Part shown: piece after piece, positions 37,183 through 46,504 of the stretch
Layout: every line of letters starts with the position of its first letter
Position numbering within the stretch: the first letter of the stretch is position 1
Notes under the pieces: model-generated
Databases searched by the model: none
What the model saw: the letters and a program-made list of their open reading frames with translations, nothing else
Told to the model about the DNA's origin: nothing
Made by a program: the position numbers and the translations under genes
Source: Ferdinandcohnia humi_A
GTDB taxonomy: Bacteria > Bacillota > Bacilli > Bacillales > Bacillaceae_L
Length of the DNA: 64,000 nucleotides
Assembly (NCBI GenBank): GCA_047608075.1
Contig: JBLKRX010000019.1
Coordinates: 33,050-97,049, forward strand
Direction: 5' to 3'

Positions 37183-38679
37183 TTAAATTATTATTGCCTT
37201 TTCTTCGTAAACACGAACCTGATTTTTCCCTGCATTTTTAGCTGAATAAAGAGCTTTATCCGCATAATCTATAATATTATAAGGATCAAAAATGTTCTCT
37301 GATTTTTCAATTGTAACTAAGCCTACACTCACTGTAACAACATTAGAAACGGAAGACGACTGATGAGGAATTTTTAATGAGCAAACCGCGTCAATTATTT
37401 GTTTTCCTAAGCGAACCGCTTCATCATTTGAAGATTCCGGATATAACACGATAAACTCCTCTCCACCATAACGAAAAACTTCAGCATTACATTCATTAAC
37501 CGTCGATTGTACAATATTCGCAACAGATATAAGACAGGAATCTCCTAATACATGTCCATATAAATCATTATACTCCTTAAAACAATCTATATCGAACATT
37601 AATACAGTAAGGGAAATAGCTTTTTGCCCTTCTTTTTTTAATGCTAGATCAAATTTTCTTCGATTACCTACCTTAGTTAATTCATCAACATATGATAAGT
37701 ATTCAAGTCTTTGATTCGCTTCCCTTATCCGTTCCTCAAGTACCTTTCTCTCTGTTGCGTCCCTTGTAATACATATAAACTCCATTTCGCCCTCTTGTTG
37801 AATCCGTTTCCCAGTTGATTCTAACCAAATAATCGATCCGTCTACACGGATTGCACGATAAGAAACGGCACTAATTTCATCACTTTGCTGCATTTTTTCA
37901 AAGAAATCTAGGCATTGCTTATGATCATCAGGGTGTATCAAATCAAAAAGACTGTATTCATATAGAATATCTTTAGGTTTTACACCAATTATCTTTTCAA
38001 TAATAGGTGAAACATATAAAAACGTTGAATCTGATGCCAATTTAACTATGATATCCGTTGCATTTTCTGTAATAAATTGGAAGTGGTTTTCAGTTTCCTT
38101 TACTAACTCTTCAGCTTGTTTTCGCCCTGAAATGATTTTTGATACACACACTAAGTAACGCGGCTTCCCATTTAAATACTCGAATGGAAATATTGAAGTA
38201 TCCAAATGCGTTTGTTCTAATGGAAACGAAACATTCGATAAAAAATCTACAGAGCTCTGTTTTTCAATGACTTGTAAGCATTTATCTGCTATCTCACTAT
38301 TCAAAAGCTCAACTACTTTACTACCTATTACTTTCCTTTTTGATAAACCGAACATCTTTAAAAAGCTCTTATTAACAGAGGTTATGTATAACTCTTCATT
38401 TTTCACTTCAATGATATACACTAAATCAATAGACAAATCTAACATTCCATTTATTGCACCATCTTTTCTAGAGTGGCCTATCATATAATCGTTCTTCGTC
38501 TTATTATGTATTTTCCGAAGTCTGTCAATCCTTCTTCCAGCAAGTAATGAATAAATAAATACTATCAAAAAGCTTATCAGTAAAAGATTACCCCCATTAG
38601 TATAGGGCTTAAGTAACAGGAACAAAACACCGAGTATGATAACAAATATGGGATATAAAAGGACCGCTTTCACTTTCAT
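37183..38679 (-). CDS. Membrane PAS-PAS-GGDEF diguanylate cyclase
   Basis: A 498-residue protein with two N-terminal membrane helices (about 4-22 and 28-46), two PAS domains (about 70-185 and 195-315), then a C-terminal GGDEF domain with GGEEF active residues (FRYGGEEFIVLYPES). No EAL domain follows, so it is predicted to synthesise c-di-GMP. No RxxD inhibitory site is seen at the usual place. AGAAGTGA lies before the ATG. Confidence 0.88.
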   Translation of the reverse strand: MKVKAVLLYPIFVIILGVLFLLLKPYTNGGNLLLISFLIVFIYSLLAGRRIDRLRKIHNKTKNDYMIGHSRKDGAINGMLDLSIDLVYIIEVKNEELYITSVNKSFLKMFGLSKRKVIGSKVVELLNSEIADKCLQVIEKQSSVDFLSNVSFPLEQTHLDTSIFPFEYLNGKPRYLVCVSKIISGRKQAEELVKETENHFQFITENATDIIVKLASDSTFLYVSPIIEKIIGVKPKDILYEYSLFDLIHPDDHKQCLDFFEKMQQSDEISAVSYRAIRVDGSIIWLESTGKRIQQEGEMEFICITRDATERKVLEERIREANQRLEYLSYVDELTKVGNRRKFDLALKKEGQKAISLTVLMFDIDCFKEYNDLYGHVLGDSCLISVANIVQSTVNECNAEVFRYGGEEFIVLYPESSNDEAVRLGKQIIDAVCSLKIPHQSSSVSNVVTVSVGLVTIEKSENIFDPYNIIDYADKALYSAKNAGKNQVRVYEEKAIII

Positions 38680-38794
38680 TTATGTATCACTTCTTTTTAT
38701 CAATATCATTTACTTTTATTTTACAATATTTCGACAAAAAGAAAGTAGTGAAATTTACCAATTCACTTCATATTTATCAATATATTCCAAGTTA

Positions 38795-39568
38795 TTATAT
38801 GTAATAAGAAGCACCATTTAAGGTTAGCCACCTTTGCTCATTCGGTTGAATACCTACAGCAAAAGGACGTTCCCCTCTCATTTTGATTCGATCAGGTAGG
38901 TTGCAAAAATAAATATCCAACCCATGGAAATGTACTTTTTTACATACACCTTTACTCTCAATACCCAGTATCACCATATCTGTATCACGTACATCTACAT
39001 TTAATAGTTTAGCCCATAAATTTGCTACTTTTGTTGGATTTTCAACTGCATATCCAATAAATGAAATTTCATTGGGGTTGAATGGCGGCATATTCTTCTC
39101 TAACATACCCTTTTCACGAACAGCATCCTCCTCCCCCCATTGAATATAAAATGGAACAGGTAATTCACTCTCGATGAAAAGCATCGACCATTCCAGTAAA
39201 GAACCATCTGGGCGTTTTCTTGCACCTGGAAACGGACCTACTGTTCGAATTCCCAAATGGGATAATTCTTCCTGTAGATTTTCAATAGAATTAGTCCGGA
39301 ATGCAATTTGAGAAAGTCCCTCTCCGCGTTGATTGTCTAGAAGAAGATGATCACTAAAAGGATGTTTAGCATTTCGCGCAACCTCAATGCGATCAATTCC
39401 AATCCATTCGATATATTGTAAGTTTCTAAAATAGCATAAAGTGTTTTCGGTACCCCAGTTTTCATGCCTGCCTCCTTTAGAGGTATGAAAGCCAAGGTTT
39501 GCAAATGCAGTCATCGCTACATCTGGATTTTCAACAAAATGAACCAGATGATCAAATAAAAGTTTCAT
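38795..39568 (-). CDS. VOC/glyoxalase-like domain protein
   Basis: A 257-residue protein with two glyoxalase-like halves. The first begins LLFDHLVHFVENPDVAMTAF and carries WGTENTLCYF and IEWIGID; the second starts near ISFIGYAVENPTKVANLW. It matches the glyoxalase_3-like family; metal ligands and substrate are not certain. The ATG follows GGGGATG. Confidence 0.75.
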   Translation of the reverse strand: MKLLFDHLVHFVENPDVAMTAFANLGFHTSKGGRHENWGTENTLCYFRNLQYIEWIGIDRIEVARNAKHPFSDHLLLDNQRGEGLSQIAFRTNSIENLQEELSHLGIRTVGPFPGARKRPDGSLLEWSMLFIESELPVPFYIQWGEEDAVREKGMLEKNMPPFNPNEISFIGYAVENPTKVANLWAKLLNVDVRDTDMVILGIESKGVCKKVHFHGLDIYFCNLPDRIKMRGERPFAVGIQPNEQRWLTLNGASYYI

Positions 39569-39735
39569 CCAAACATCCCCAATCAGCCTTTTTTAACTAG
39601 TATAGCAAAACTCATTTCTGTAACAAGAGTATGCTGGTTAGTTCAAGTTTAATGAATAATAACCTCTTCAACCCCTTGTACAGCTGGGGACACAAAAAAT
39701 GTGGTCACGAAACTGACCCATTGTCCCCAAAAAAA

Positions 39736-39758
39736 ATAAGGCTCGAGGTGAGCCTTAT
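39736..39758. terminator. Bidirectional terminator after tcyP
   Basis: ATAAGGCTC pairs with GAGCCTTAT, with A and T runs on both sides, 14 bp past the tcyP stop. Confidence 0.95.
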
Positions 39759-39771
39759 CTTTTTTTTGTTT

Positions 39772-41154
39772 TTATACACCAAGTTCTTGTGATGGTCTTG
39801 TATAAACTTCTGTATCAAGTTCTTTTGTTGCACGACTTGTTAGTACACCAGCTGTCATGCTACCACTTACATTAAGAGCTGTACGGCCCATATCAATAAG
39901 CGGTTCTACAGAAATTAATAGACCTGCAAGAGCAACTGGTAAGTCCATTGCAGAAAGTACAAGGATGGCAGCGAACGTTGCACCTCCACCAACACCAGCA
40001 ACACCAAATGAGCTAATTGCTACAATTGCGACTAATGTAATAATGAATGAAGGATCTAATGGATTAATTCCAACAGTTGGTGCTATCATAATCGCTAACA
40101 TCGCAGGGTATACTCCCGCACAACCATTTTGACCAATTGAAAGTCCAAATGAACCTGCAAAGTTGGCGATACCTTCTGGAACACCAAGATCATTGGTTTG
40201 CGCCTTAATATTAAGAGGTAACGTTCCTGCACTAGTACGTGATGTAAAAGCAAATGTTAACACCGGGAAAGTCTTTTTCAAATAAGTAACTGGATTCAAA
40301 CCAGCTAGAGTAATCAATAACAAGTGAATTCCAAAGACAATTAGTAAAGCAACATATGAGGCTACAACAAACTTACCTAATTTCCATATTGCATTATAAT
40401 CGCTTGTTGCCGTAACACGTGTCATAATCGCAAGGACACCATATGGAGTCAAACGAAGAATTAATGTAACAACACGCATGATAATAGAGTAAAAAGCATC
40501 AACAATTTTCGAAAACATTTCTGCTTGTTCAGGCTCTTTACGACGTACGCCTAAATATGCAATTCCGATAAATGCGGCAAAGATTACGACCGCAATCGTT
40601 GATGTTGGACGTGCTCCAGTAAAGTCTAAGAATGGATTAGCCGGTAACAAATCAACAAGCTGTTGTGCGAATGTTTTATCAGCGATTTCAGCGGAACGTT
40701 GATCTAACGCTTCACCTCTTGCTGTTTCTGCATCCCCAGCTTCAATTTGAATTGCTTCTAAATCAAAAGCAAGTGTTGTTCCAATACCAACTAGAGCTGA
40801 AATAGCAGTAGTTCCAATTAAAACCGCTAAGATTAGTCCACTGATTTTCCCAATATTATTTGCCAATTTCATTTTCGTAAAAGCAGCTACAATCGAAATA
40901 AATACAAGTGGCATTACAATCATTTGTAATAGTTTAACATAACCATTACCAACAATGTTAAACCAATCTACAGACTCGGAAATAATAGGCGACTCAACCC
41001 CATAGATCAGTTGTAAAACGATACCAAAAACAATACCTAATCCTAGTGCTGCAAATACTCGTTTTGAAAAGGAAACATGTTTCTTCTGCATATAAAATAA
41101 TAAAAATAATAATAAAAGCATACATACGATATTTACAATTCCTAGTAAACTCAT
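39772..41154 (-). CDS. tcyP: L-cystine transporter TcyP
   Basis: A 460-residue sodium/proton-driven symporter of the dicarboxylate/amino-acid (DAACS) family. The start LLFYMQKKHVSFSKRVFAALGLGI and DWFNIVGNGYVKLLQMIVMPLVFISI match TcyP closely. Family motifs include TSRTSAGTLPLNIKAQ and SIGQNGCAGVYPAMLAIM. It has about eight membrane helices plus re-entrant loops. It takes up cystine for sulfur supply. GGAGGGGGTATTCTT precedes the ATG. It is monocistronic. No T-box or SAM riboswitch was recognised upstream. Confidence 0.93.
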   Translation of the reverse strand: MSLLGIVNIVCMLLLLFLLFYMQKKHVSFSKRVFAALGLGIVFGIVLQLIYGVESPIISESVDWFNIVGNGYVKLLQMIVMPLVFISIVAAFTKMKLANNIGKISGLILAVLIGTTAISALVGIGTTLAFDLEAIQIEAGDAETARGEALDQRSAEIADKTFAQQLVDLLPANPFLDFTGARPTSTIAVVIFAAFIGIAYLGVRRKEPEQAEMFSKIVDAFYSIIMRVVTLILRLTPYGVLAIMTRVTATSDYNAIWKLGKFVVASYVALLIVFGIHLLLITLAGLNPVTYLKKTFPVLTFAFTSRTSAGTLPLNIKAQTNDLGVPEGIANFAGSFGLSIGQNGCAGVYPAMLAIMIAPTVGINPLDPSFIITLVAIVAISSFGVAGVGGGATFAAILVLSAMDLPVALAGLLISVEPLIDMGRTALNVSGSMTAGVLTSRATKELDTEVYTRPSQELGV

Positions 41155-41335
41155 AAGAATACCCCCTCCTAATACAATGTATACAAAATATAATGCACTT
41201 ATTCCTACACGTCAAGTGGTAAGTATCTTTGGCATAAAAATTATTCTTTTATGAGAAAAACCGATATCAACAATCTACTAATTCATTAGTCTTAATCCTG
41301 TATTTCCAGTAGAAGTACAAATTTCCTGCATGCAG

Positions 41336-41369
41336 AAAAACGTCTAGAAGTTAAAAAAACTCCTAGACG
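41336..41369 (-). terminator. Terminator of the vWA-like gene
   Basis: CGTCTAG and CTAGACG pair around a 15-base loop; the minus strand continues into TTTTTCTG. Confidence 0.8.
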
Positions 41370-41387
41370 AACTTTGGGTATGGACAT

Positions 41388-41795
41388 TTAGGCAACCTTA
41401 ATAGCCTTACCAAAAGGTACCTTTGGAAGATAATCGTCTGGTACAAGCCATATTACTTCAGTATCCACCTTTAATTCATCATAAAAATACCCTGTTACAT
41501 CTGTAATATAAAATAGCGTATCTATATTTTCTTTATCAGCCCATTCAAGTACTTCTGTATACGAGGATTTTCCGTGCGTATAATATTTTATACTTGGATT
41601 ATGGATCGGTGTAACACTTCTTATTTTAAAATCAGCTTGGACAAGCTTTGTGTCAGGCTTCATTTCACCAAAAAATTTCACTATGTTGTTGATGAGGATT
41701 GTACGAACTTGATTTGTCGAAGTGTCAATTGCAAGCGCTATTGATTTATCCTGTCTATCCTTAAGCATGTTCATAAGTGACCTCTGCCATTTCAC
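41388..41795 (-). CDS. vWA-like (DUF2201 C-terminal-like) protein, short
   Basis: A 135-residue protein with the metal-site-like LAIDTST at the front, then FFGEMKPDTKLVQADF, TDVTGYFYDE and a terminal PFGKAIKVA. This resembles the C-terminal VWA-like half of DUF2201 proteins, which normally have about 400 residues with a metallopeptidase-like N-terminal half that is missing here. The start is the GTG 9 bases after GAGGAG. An ATG 30 bases upstream has no ribosome site. It may be a stand-alone domain or a remnant. Confidence 0.55.
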   Translation of the reverse strand: MKWQRSLMNMLKDRQDKSIALAIDTSTNQVRTILINNIVKFFGEMKPDTKLVQADFKIRSVTPIHNPSIKYYTHGKSSYTEVLEWADKENIDTLFYITDVTGYFYDELKVDTEVIWLVPDDYLPKVPFGKAIKVA

Positions 41796-41957
41796 GTACA
41801 CCAACTCCTCAAAATTTATCACCATAGGGATGATAACCCTGGCTAGACTATTTTGTCTCTTTTAGGTTGCAAATATAATGCAGTAAGCTAGTAATAGTTG
41901 GATGCTTCTTAGCCAACAAAAATGGAGAAACTATGAACATATAAGGGAGGATCCAAA

Positions 41958-42239
41958 ATGGAAATTACAAGAGAAGAATTGGTAAAGAAGCTTAAAGACA
42001 ACAATGGGATAGGATTTGTTGACATTCAAAATGTACTATATGAAATTAGATTGGTTAACCATAATCAAATTGTTTTTTCAGGTGCATGCTGGAAATGGGA
42101 GCAAACAGCCATGCCTTCATCACATGGTGACTACACAGTCTTGACTGATGTATTAATGGAGGATCAACCTGTAATAACCTCTTTTCCTATTCAACAATCG
42201 TACGACTATTATATGGAAGTTAATGAGTTTCTATCTTAA
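41958..42239 (+). CDS. Hypothetical 93-residue protein
   Basis: A soluble protein beginning MEITREELVKKLKDNNGIGF with a central FSGACWKWEQTAMPSSHGDY. I do not recognise the family. AAGGGAGGATCCAAA precedes the ATG, so the start is well supported. It is divergent from the vWA-like gene. Confidence 0.65.
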   Translation: MEITREELVKKLKDNNGIGFVDIQNVLYEIRLVNHNQIVFSGACWKWEQTAMPSSHGDYTVLTDVLMEDQPVITSFPIQQSYDYYMEVNEFLS

Positions 42240-42331
42240 GCAAGTTAGTGGAGTAATTTTTTCATATCAATTATAGTTATTTTTAAGAACCCATTTTTGG
42301 GTACGAATAAAGGTGAGGAGGATATACATAA

Positions 42332-42895
42332 ATGGGAAACCTAAAATCGTGGTTTGAAAAAGGTATGAATCAATATGAATATATTCATAACATGCAGGTA
42401 CACAAAGAAAACCTATTAAAGGTTTATAATCAGTTTACATTAACTGATACTGATAAAGAGTTCTTACAAGCACTTCAAGACAAGGAAATCAAGGCCGTTA
42501 TTTTAACCGCTGACTGGTGTGGAGATGCAATGGTTAATCTTCCAATACTAATGAGATTAGCAGACGAAGCATTACTTGAAACACGTTACTTAATTCGTGA
42601 TGAAAACCTTGAACTCATGGATCAATATTTAACAAATGGTACTGCAAGATCGATTCCGATTATCATCTTCCTTAATAAAGAGTATGAAGAGATTGGGAAA
42701 TGGGGCCCACGTTCTAAAGAAGCTCAACGACTTGCAGATGATCTCAAAGCTACTCTTCCACCAAAGGATTCAGCTGAATATGAAACTGCTTTTAAAGAAA
42801 ACTTTATTAAAGCATTTATAGAAAGTATTACTACTGATAAATCGCTCTGGACTGATATTAAAAACGATATGCTCTCAACTTTAAAAAATATGTAA
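42332..42895 (+). CDS. Thioredoxin-family protein without the second Cys
   Basis: A 187-residue thioredoxin-fold protein of the Firmicutes thioredoxin_9 type. The active-site position reads TADWCGDAMVNLP (about 67-79), so CxxC is replaced by C-G-D-A, which rules out ordinary dithiol chemistry. The cis-Pro loop is ARSIPIIIFLN. It may act by a monothiol mechanism or bind a partner. GTGAGGAGGATATACATAA precedes the ATG. Confidence 0.8.
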   Translation: MGNLKSWFEKGMNQYEYIHNMQVHKENLLKVYNQFTLTDTDKEFLQALQDKEIKAVILTADWCGDAMVNLPILMRLADEALLETRYLIRDENLELMDQYLTNGTARSIPIIIFLNKEYEEIGKWGPRSKEAQRLADDLKATLPPKDSAEYETAFKENFIKAFIESITTDKSLWTDIKNDMLSTLKNM

Positions 42896-42938
42896 TAAAC
42901 GAATCAGTTTGTTCCTAAAATCATATACTATTAGTAAG

Positions 42939-43008
42939 GCCGTCCACCTCTACCTAAATCGCTTCGTTGCGGGACTAACCAGAACGGAATGTGGGCGGTC
43001 TCTTTTAC
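42939..43008 (+). terminator. Long hairpin after the thioredoxin-like gene
   Basis: GGCCGTCCAC near 42942 pairs (one wobble) with GTGGGCGGTC near 42992-43001, followed by TCTTTT. A smaller CGC-TTCGTT-GCG hairpin lies within the loop. Confidence 0.6.
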
Positions 43009-43032
43009 AGGACAAAACGGGTATATCTTTAC

Positions 43033-43533
43033 TTATACTTTCATTAACATATGTAAAAGAACCATAATCAGAAAAAGGAATGCTGATAAGAAATGAAATT
43101 TCCTTCTACGTCCAGAAGATTTTTTATGACGCAAATAGCCTGCAAATAGTGTAATAACCAAAAAAAGAATAGCAATTTCCCCAGTTATAATCTTCGAATG
43201 AGTATACCCAATGGAAGCACCGAGTTTTAATAACATAATTTCTCCATGGAAAATAATAAGGATTGCTCCGAATATAGCAATCGAAATATGTCCCTTCATC
43301 ATTCTCCTTGATAACTTTGCAAGTATAATTTTTACCTTTCTTACCTTGGTCTTACGAATGACCAAGAAGATAAAATACATATTTAGATTTATAATAAATA
43401 ATAGAAGGCTAATCTGAGCTAAAACCTGACCGAGCATTAATAATCGGGTATCCTCTATACGAAAAATCCATATATACATTGATATAGCTAAAACCAATAA
43501 TACGTTTACAAGAATCCAAATAATATATGACAT
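43033..43533 (-). CDS. Membrane protein, ferric-reductase/cytochrome-b561-like
   Basis: A 166-residue protein with five hydrophobic helices. Histidines lie in helices 3 to 5 (MKGHISIAIFGAILIIFHGE, YTHSKIITGE, KFHFLSAFLFLIMVLLHML), spaced as heme-b ligands are in ferric-reductase-like membrane proteins. Heme binding is inferred. The second ATG is chosen because AAAGGTGG lies 5 bases upstream. No partner gene is adjacent. Confidence 0.6.
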   Translation of the reverse strand: MSYIIWILVNVLLVLAISMYIWIFRIEDTRLLMLGQVLAQISLLLFIINLNMYFIFLVIRKTKVRKVKIILAKLSRRMMKGHISIAIFGAILIIFHGEIMLLKLGASIGYTHSKIITGEIAILFLVITLFAGYLRHKKSSGRRRKFHFLSAFLFLIMVLLHMLMKV

Positions 43534-43680
43534 CCTATCCACCTTTATCATCTTTTTTCCATTGTAACAATGAAATTTTTTAAATAAGTGTCCTAAATCA
43601 CGTAAATTTATGTTTTGTTAATTGACATCTCGACAAAAGTGATAAAATAAAAGCAAAACCCAAACGTAGGAGGAACCTAT

Positions 43681-43911
43681 ATGTCAACCTGTAATATTGA
43701 TCATTCCAAAGATGATGTATATAATAAACTAGTAAACCAAAAACAGTTCTTACCAGCAGAACTATTTGAAGCAGCCAATATATTTTTAGATAAAGAAACG
43801 ACACAACAAGAGCTCAATGAATTATTCCACTTACTAAAGAAGTATGATTTAGCAACAAGCGAGGAACAAGAAAAGAGAAATCACGCGATTCAAGAACTTG
43901 TGCAAAGATAA
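43681..43911 (+). CDS. Hypothetical 76-residue helical protein
   Basis: MSTCNIDHSKDDVYNKLVNQ followed by an amphipathic, Glu/Leu-rich helix region. It is probably a small soluble helical protein with no family recognised. AGGAGGAACCTAT precedes the ATG. Confidence 0.6.
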   Translation: MSTCNIDHSKDDVYNKLVNQKQFLPAELFEAANIFLDKETTQQELNELFHLLKKYDLATSEEQEKRNHAIQELVQR

Positions 43912-43972
43912 CACATCATTAAAGGAAAATAGAAAAAGGATAATGCCCCTTTAAGCATTATCCTTTTTCTAT

Positions 43973-44479
43973 CTAGTAAGGCATAGATAGTGCTTTCTTT
44001 GCTAATGCAACGTCATTAGTAAGCAATTTCTCTAGATCATATGATGGATAATAACCATTTTTGTACATATAATTATAAACCTTTGCATGATTCAATATCG
44101 CTTTCTGTAATTGCTTAGTGAGGACATTTCTTAATTGTGGAGTCGCTGTTTCTGTGATTGCGATGGCATAATTTCGTACGGCGGTTTTTGCAAATGCTAA
44201 TAAATCACCTGCATAAAAGGCGTTATCTAAGCGTCTTTCATCAACTTCTCCTCTAGGCGTCATCGAATAAAATGCTAACAGCTCTTTTAAATTAGCCTCT
44301 AAATCTTGAATCGTTTGCTCATACAGTTTTTTTAACTGAGAGTCTTGTACTTTTCCAATCGCATCCTTAATTTTCATTAAACCAATCGATTGAAAGGCTA
44401 CTAATTCATGCAACTCTAATGTTTCATGCCAAGCAAGTGTATTTTGTCTTTGTTCATCCGAATGTTGAATATTATCCAC
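43973..44479 (-). CDS. CotF-like spore coat protein
   Basis: A 168-residue all-helical protein of the spore coat F (CotF) family. LHELVAFQSIGLMKIKDAIG (about residues 22-41) and later QLKKLYEQTIQDLEANL are typical, and the C-terminus is Tyr-rich (YNYMYKNGYYPSYDLEKLL). It is predicted to be a spore coat component made in the mother cell. The start is GTG after GGGGGAG. Confidence 0.75.
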   Translation of the reverse strand: MDNIQHSDEQRQNTLAWHETLELHELVAFQSIGLMKIKDAIGKVQDSQLKKLYEQTIQDLEANLKELLAFYSMTPRGEVDERRLDNAFYAGDLLAFAKTAVRNYAIAITETATPQLRNVLTKQLQKAILNHAKVYNYMYKNGYYPSYDLEKLLTNDVALAKKALSMPY

Positions 44480-44605
44480 AGTGGTCTCCCCCTAAACTAA
44501 AGTCCTTACACTACTATTCTTTTACTTAAAAAATGGTCAATTGTCCTTTCAAAAATGGGCAAATGTATCTTTGGATTTCATTAAACGTAACTGTCAACTT
44601 AATAC

Positions 44606-44633
44606 AAAAGCAACAACGTTTGCGAAAACAACC
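44606..44633 (-). repeat. 28-bp dispersed repeat near the recQ terminator
   Basis: AAAAGCAACAACGTTTGCGA and the next 8 bases match 26 of 28 positions at 63892-63919, where a group II intron end lies next to it. It follows the recQ terminator. Confidence 0.5.
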
Positions 44634-44640
44634 TTCCTTT

Positions 44641-44675
44641 AAAAAAGAGGCATGCCTCCTAGGAATACCTCTATT
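44641..44675 (-). terminator. Terminator of recQ
   Basis: On the minus strand AGAGG...CCTCT form the outer stem with further pairing inside, followed by TTTTTT. It overlaps the recQ stop codon. Confidence 0.75.
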
Positions 44676-46461
44676 TTGAAACAGTCTTATGATTTTCAAT
44701 ATACTCACGAATTGCAGAAAGGAAATCTTCTCCATAACGTTCAAGCTTTGTTTGAGCAACTCCCTTTACCTCAAGCATAGACTGGTCATCAGTTGGTGCA
44801 AGCTCACTCATCTCACGAAGAGTACTATCTGAAAACACAATGTAAGGAGGAACATTGTCTCTGCTAGAAATTTCTTTTCGTACCTCTCGAAGAATCTCAA
44901 AGAGCTTGTTAGCCGCAACGAGCTGCTTTTTCCTAGTACGCTCTTTCTTAAATACTTTTTCCTCTCCCTTTAAAACCGGTAGTGATTTTGCATCTAGAAT
45001 TAGTACAGGATACTGAGAATTCGTTAATTTTACATATCCTTCTGCAGCCAAGAAATCAATAAGACCTACAATGTTCTTTTCTGAAAACTGCTTAAGGAGC
45101 CCATATGTTGATAATTGATCAAATTGAAGTTCTTGAATTTTCTTGTTCTTTGACCCCTTCAAAACCTGTGCAACAAGTGTCTTTCCAAAGCGTTCCTTCA
45201 TTCGTTTGATACAAGAAAACACCATAAGGGCTTCAGTTGTCACATCTATTCTTTCACGGTCATCTGTACAATTTACACATCGACCACAATCCTCAAGAAC
45301 TCCTTCTTCACCAAAATACTCTAATATATACGCTTGTAAACATTTCTCTGTATGGCAGTAATCGACCATTTGTTGTAGCTTTCTATATTCATTTTCCTTT
45401 TTTATTTCATCTAATGTAGATTGTTCAATCAAGAATTTTTGGAGTTGAACGTCTTGAGAAGAGAACAAGAGGTAACAAGCACTTTTCTCACCATCACGTC
45501 CCGCTCTACCTGCCTCCTGATAATACGCTTCAATATTTTTAGGTAGATTATAATGAATCACGTATCTTACATTTGATTTATCAATACCCATACCAAATGC
45601 GTTTGTGGCAATCATGACAGTCACATTATCGTAAAGGAAATCCTCTTGTGCAGATTTTCGTTCCTCATCTGCTAGACCAGCATGATATTTTCCGACTGAA
45701 AAACCTTCACGCTTCAAAAACTGATGAAGCTCATCCACTTCTTTTCTAGTTGCAGCATAAACGATGCCGGGCTGAGATTTATTTTCTTGTAAAAAGCTTT
45801 TTACAAAATCACGTTTATTTTCCCCTTTGAGAATGGTAAAGGATAAATTTTCACGAGCAAAACCCGTCACAAATACATCAGCTTTTTCAATTCGCAATTG
45901 GTTACATATATCATCTGTTACCTCTACTGTGGCCGTTGCCGTTAAGGCAACTACGACTGGCTTTATAGGCAGCTCTACTATCATTTGGTGGATAATACGA
46001 TAGCTTGGTCGAAAATCATGACCCCATTGTGAAATACAGTGCGCTTCATCTACTGCTATCATAGAAATCGGTAATGAGGATAGTAGAGACCGAAAACTAG
46101 AGGAATCTAATCGTTCAGGAGCTAAATAAATTATTTTATAGTGACCAGATCTTGCTTCTAGTAGACGAGTCTGAATTTCTTGAAAGGATAAACTACTATT
46201 TATAGAGGTGGCCGGTATACCCATTCCATGCAGAGTATCAACCTGATCCTTCATTAAGGAGATTAATGGAGAAATAACAATTGTTATACCGTCGAATAGC
46301 AGTGCAGGAACTTGATAACAAACAGATTTCCCACCCCCTGTTGGCATTATGGCAAGGGTATCCTTCTTATGTAAAATATTTTGGATGATATCCTCTTGTC
46401 CAACTCGAAAAGATGTATATCCAAAATAAAATTGTAAAACCTCTTTTGCTTTTTCAATCAT
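44671..46461 (-). CDS. recQ: ATP-dependent DNA helicase RecQ
   Basis: A 596-residue RecQ helicase. Helicase motifs include MPTGGGKSVCYQ (I), AVDEAHCISQWGHDF (II, with the aromatic-rich loop), ATATA (III) and QEAGRAGRDG (VI). The zinc site has Cys residues in HTEKCLQAYILEYFG and EDCGRCVNC, and a C-terminal HRDC domain ends the protein. It unwinds DNA in recombination and repair. The ATG 6 bases after AAAAAGGTG is used; a GTG 9 bases earlier overlaps that site. B. subtilis has two RecQ proteins; this is the larger, YocI/RecQ type. Confidence 0.93.
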   Translation of the reverse strand: MIEKAKEVLQFYFGYTSFRVGQEDIIQNILHKKDTLAIMPTGGGKSVCYQVPALLFDGITIVISPLISLMKDQVDTLHGMGIPATSINSSLSFQEIQTRLLEARSGHYKIIYLAPERLDSSSFRSLLSSLPISMIAVDEAHCISQWGHDFRPSYRIIHQMIVELPIKPVVVALTATATVEVTDDICNQLRIEKADVFVTGFARENLSFTILKGENKRDFVKSFLQENKSQPGIVYAATRKEVDELHQFLKREGFSVGKYHAGLADEERKSAQEDFLYDNVTVMIATNAFGMGIDKSNVRYVIHYNLPKNIEAYYQEAGRAGRDGEKSACYLLFSSQDVQLQKFLIEQSTLDEIKKENEYRKLQQMVDYCHTEKCLQAYILEYFGEEGVLEDCGRCVNCTDDRERIDVTTEALMVFSCIKRMKERFGKTLVAQVLKGSKNKKIQELQFDQLSTYGLLKQFSEKNIVGLIDFLAAEGYVKLTNSQYPVLILDAKSLPVLKGEEKVFKKERTRKKQLVAANKLFEILREVRKEISSRDNVPPYIVFSDSTLREMSELAPTDDQSMLEVKGVAQTKLERYGEDFLSAIREYIENHKTVSK

Positions 46462-46504
46462 CTTAAACACCTTTTTTGTTTATTTGTCTTATAAGAATAC
46501 CACA

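Noticed and set aside
41155..41387. Search for a T-box or SAM riboswitch before tcyP
   Set aside because: No recognisable core; only the terminator of the neighbouring gene is present.
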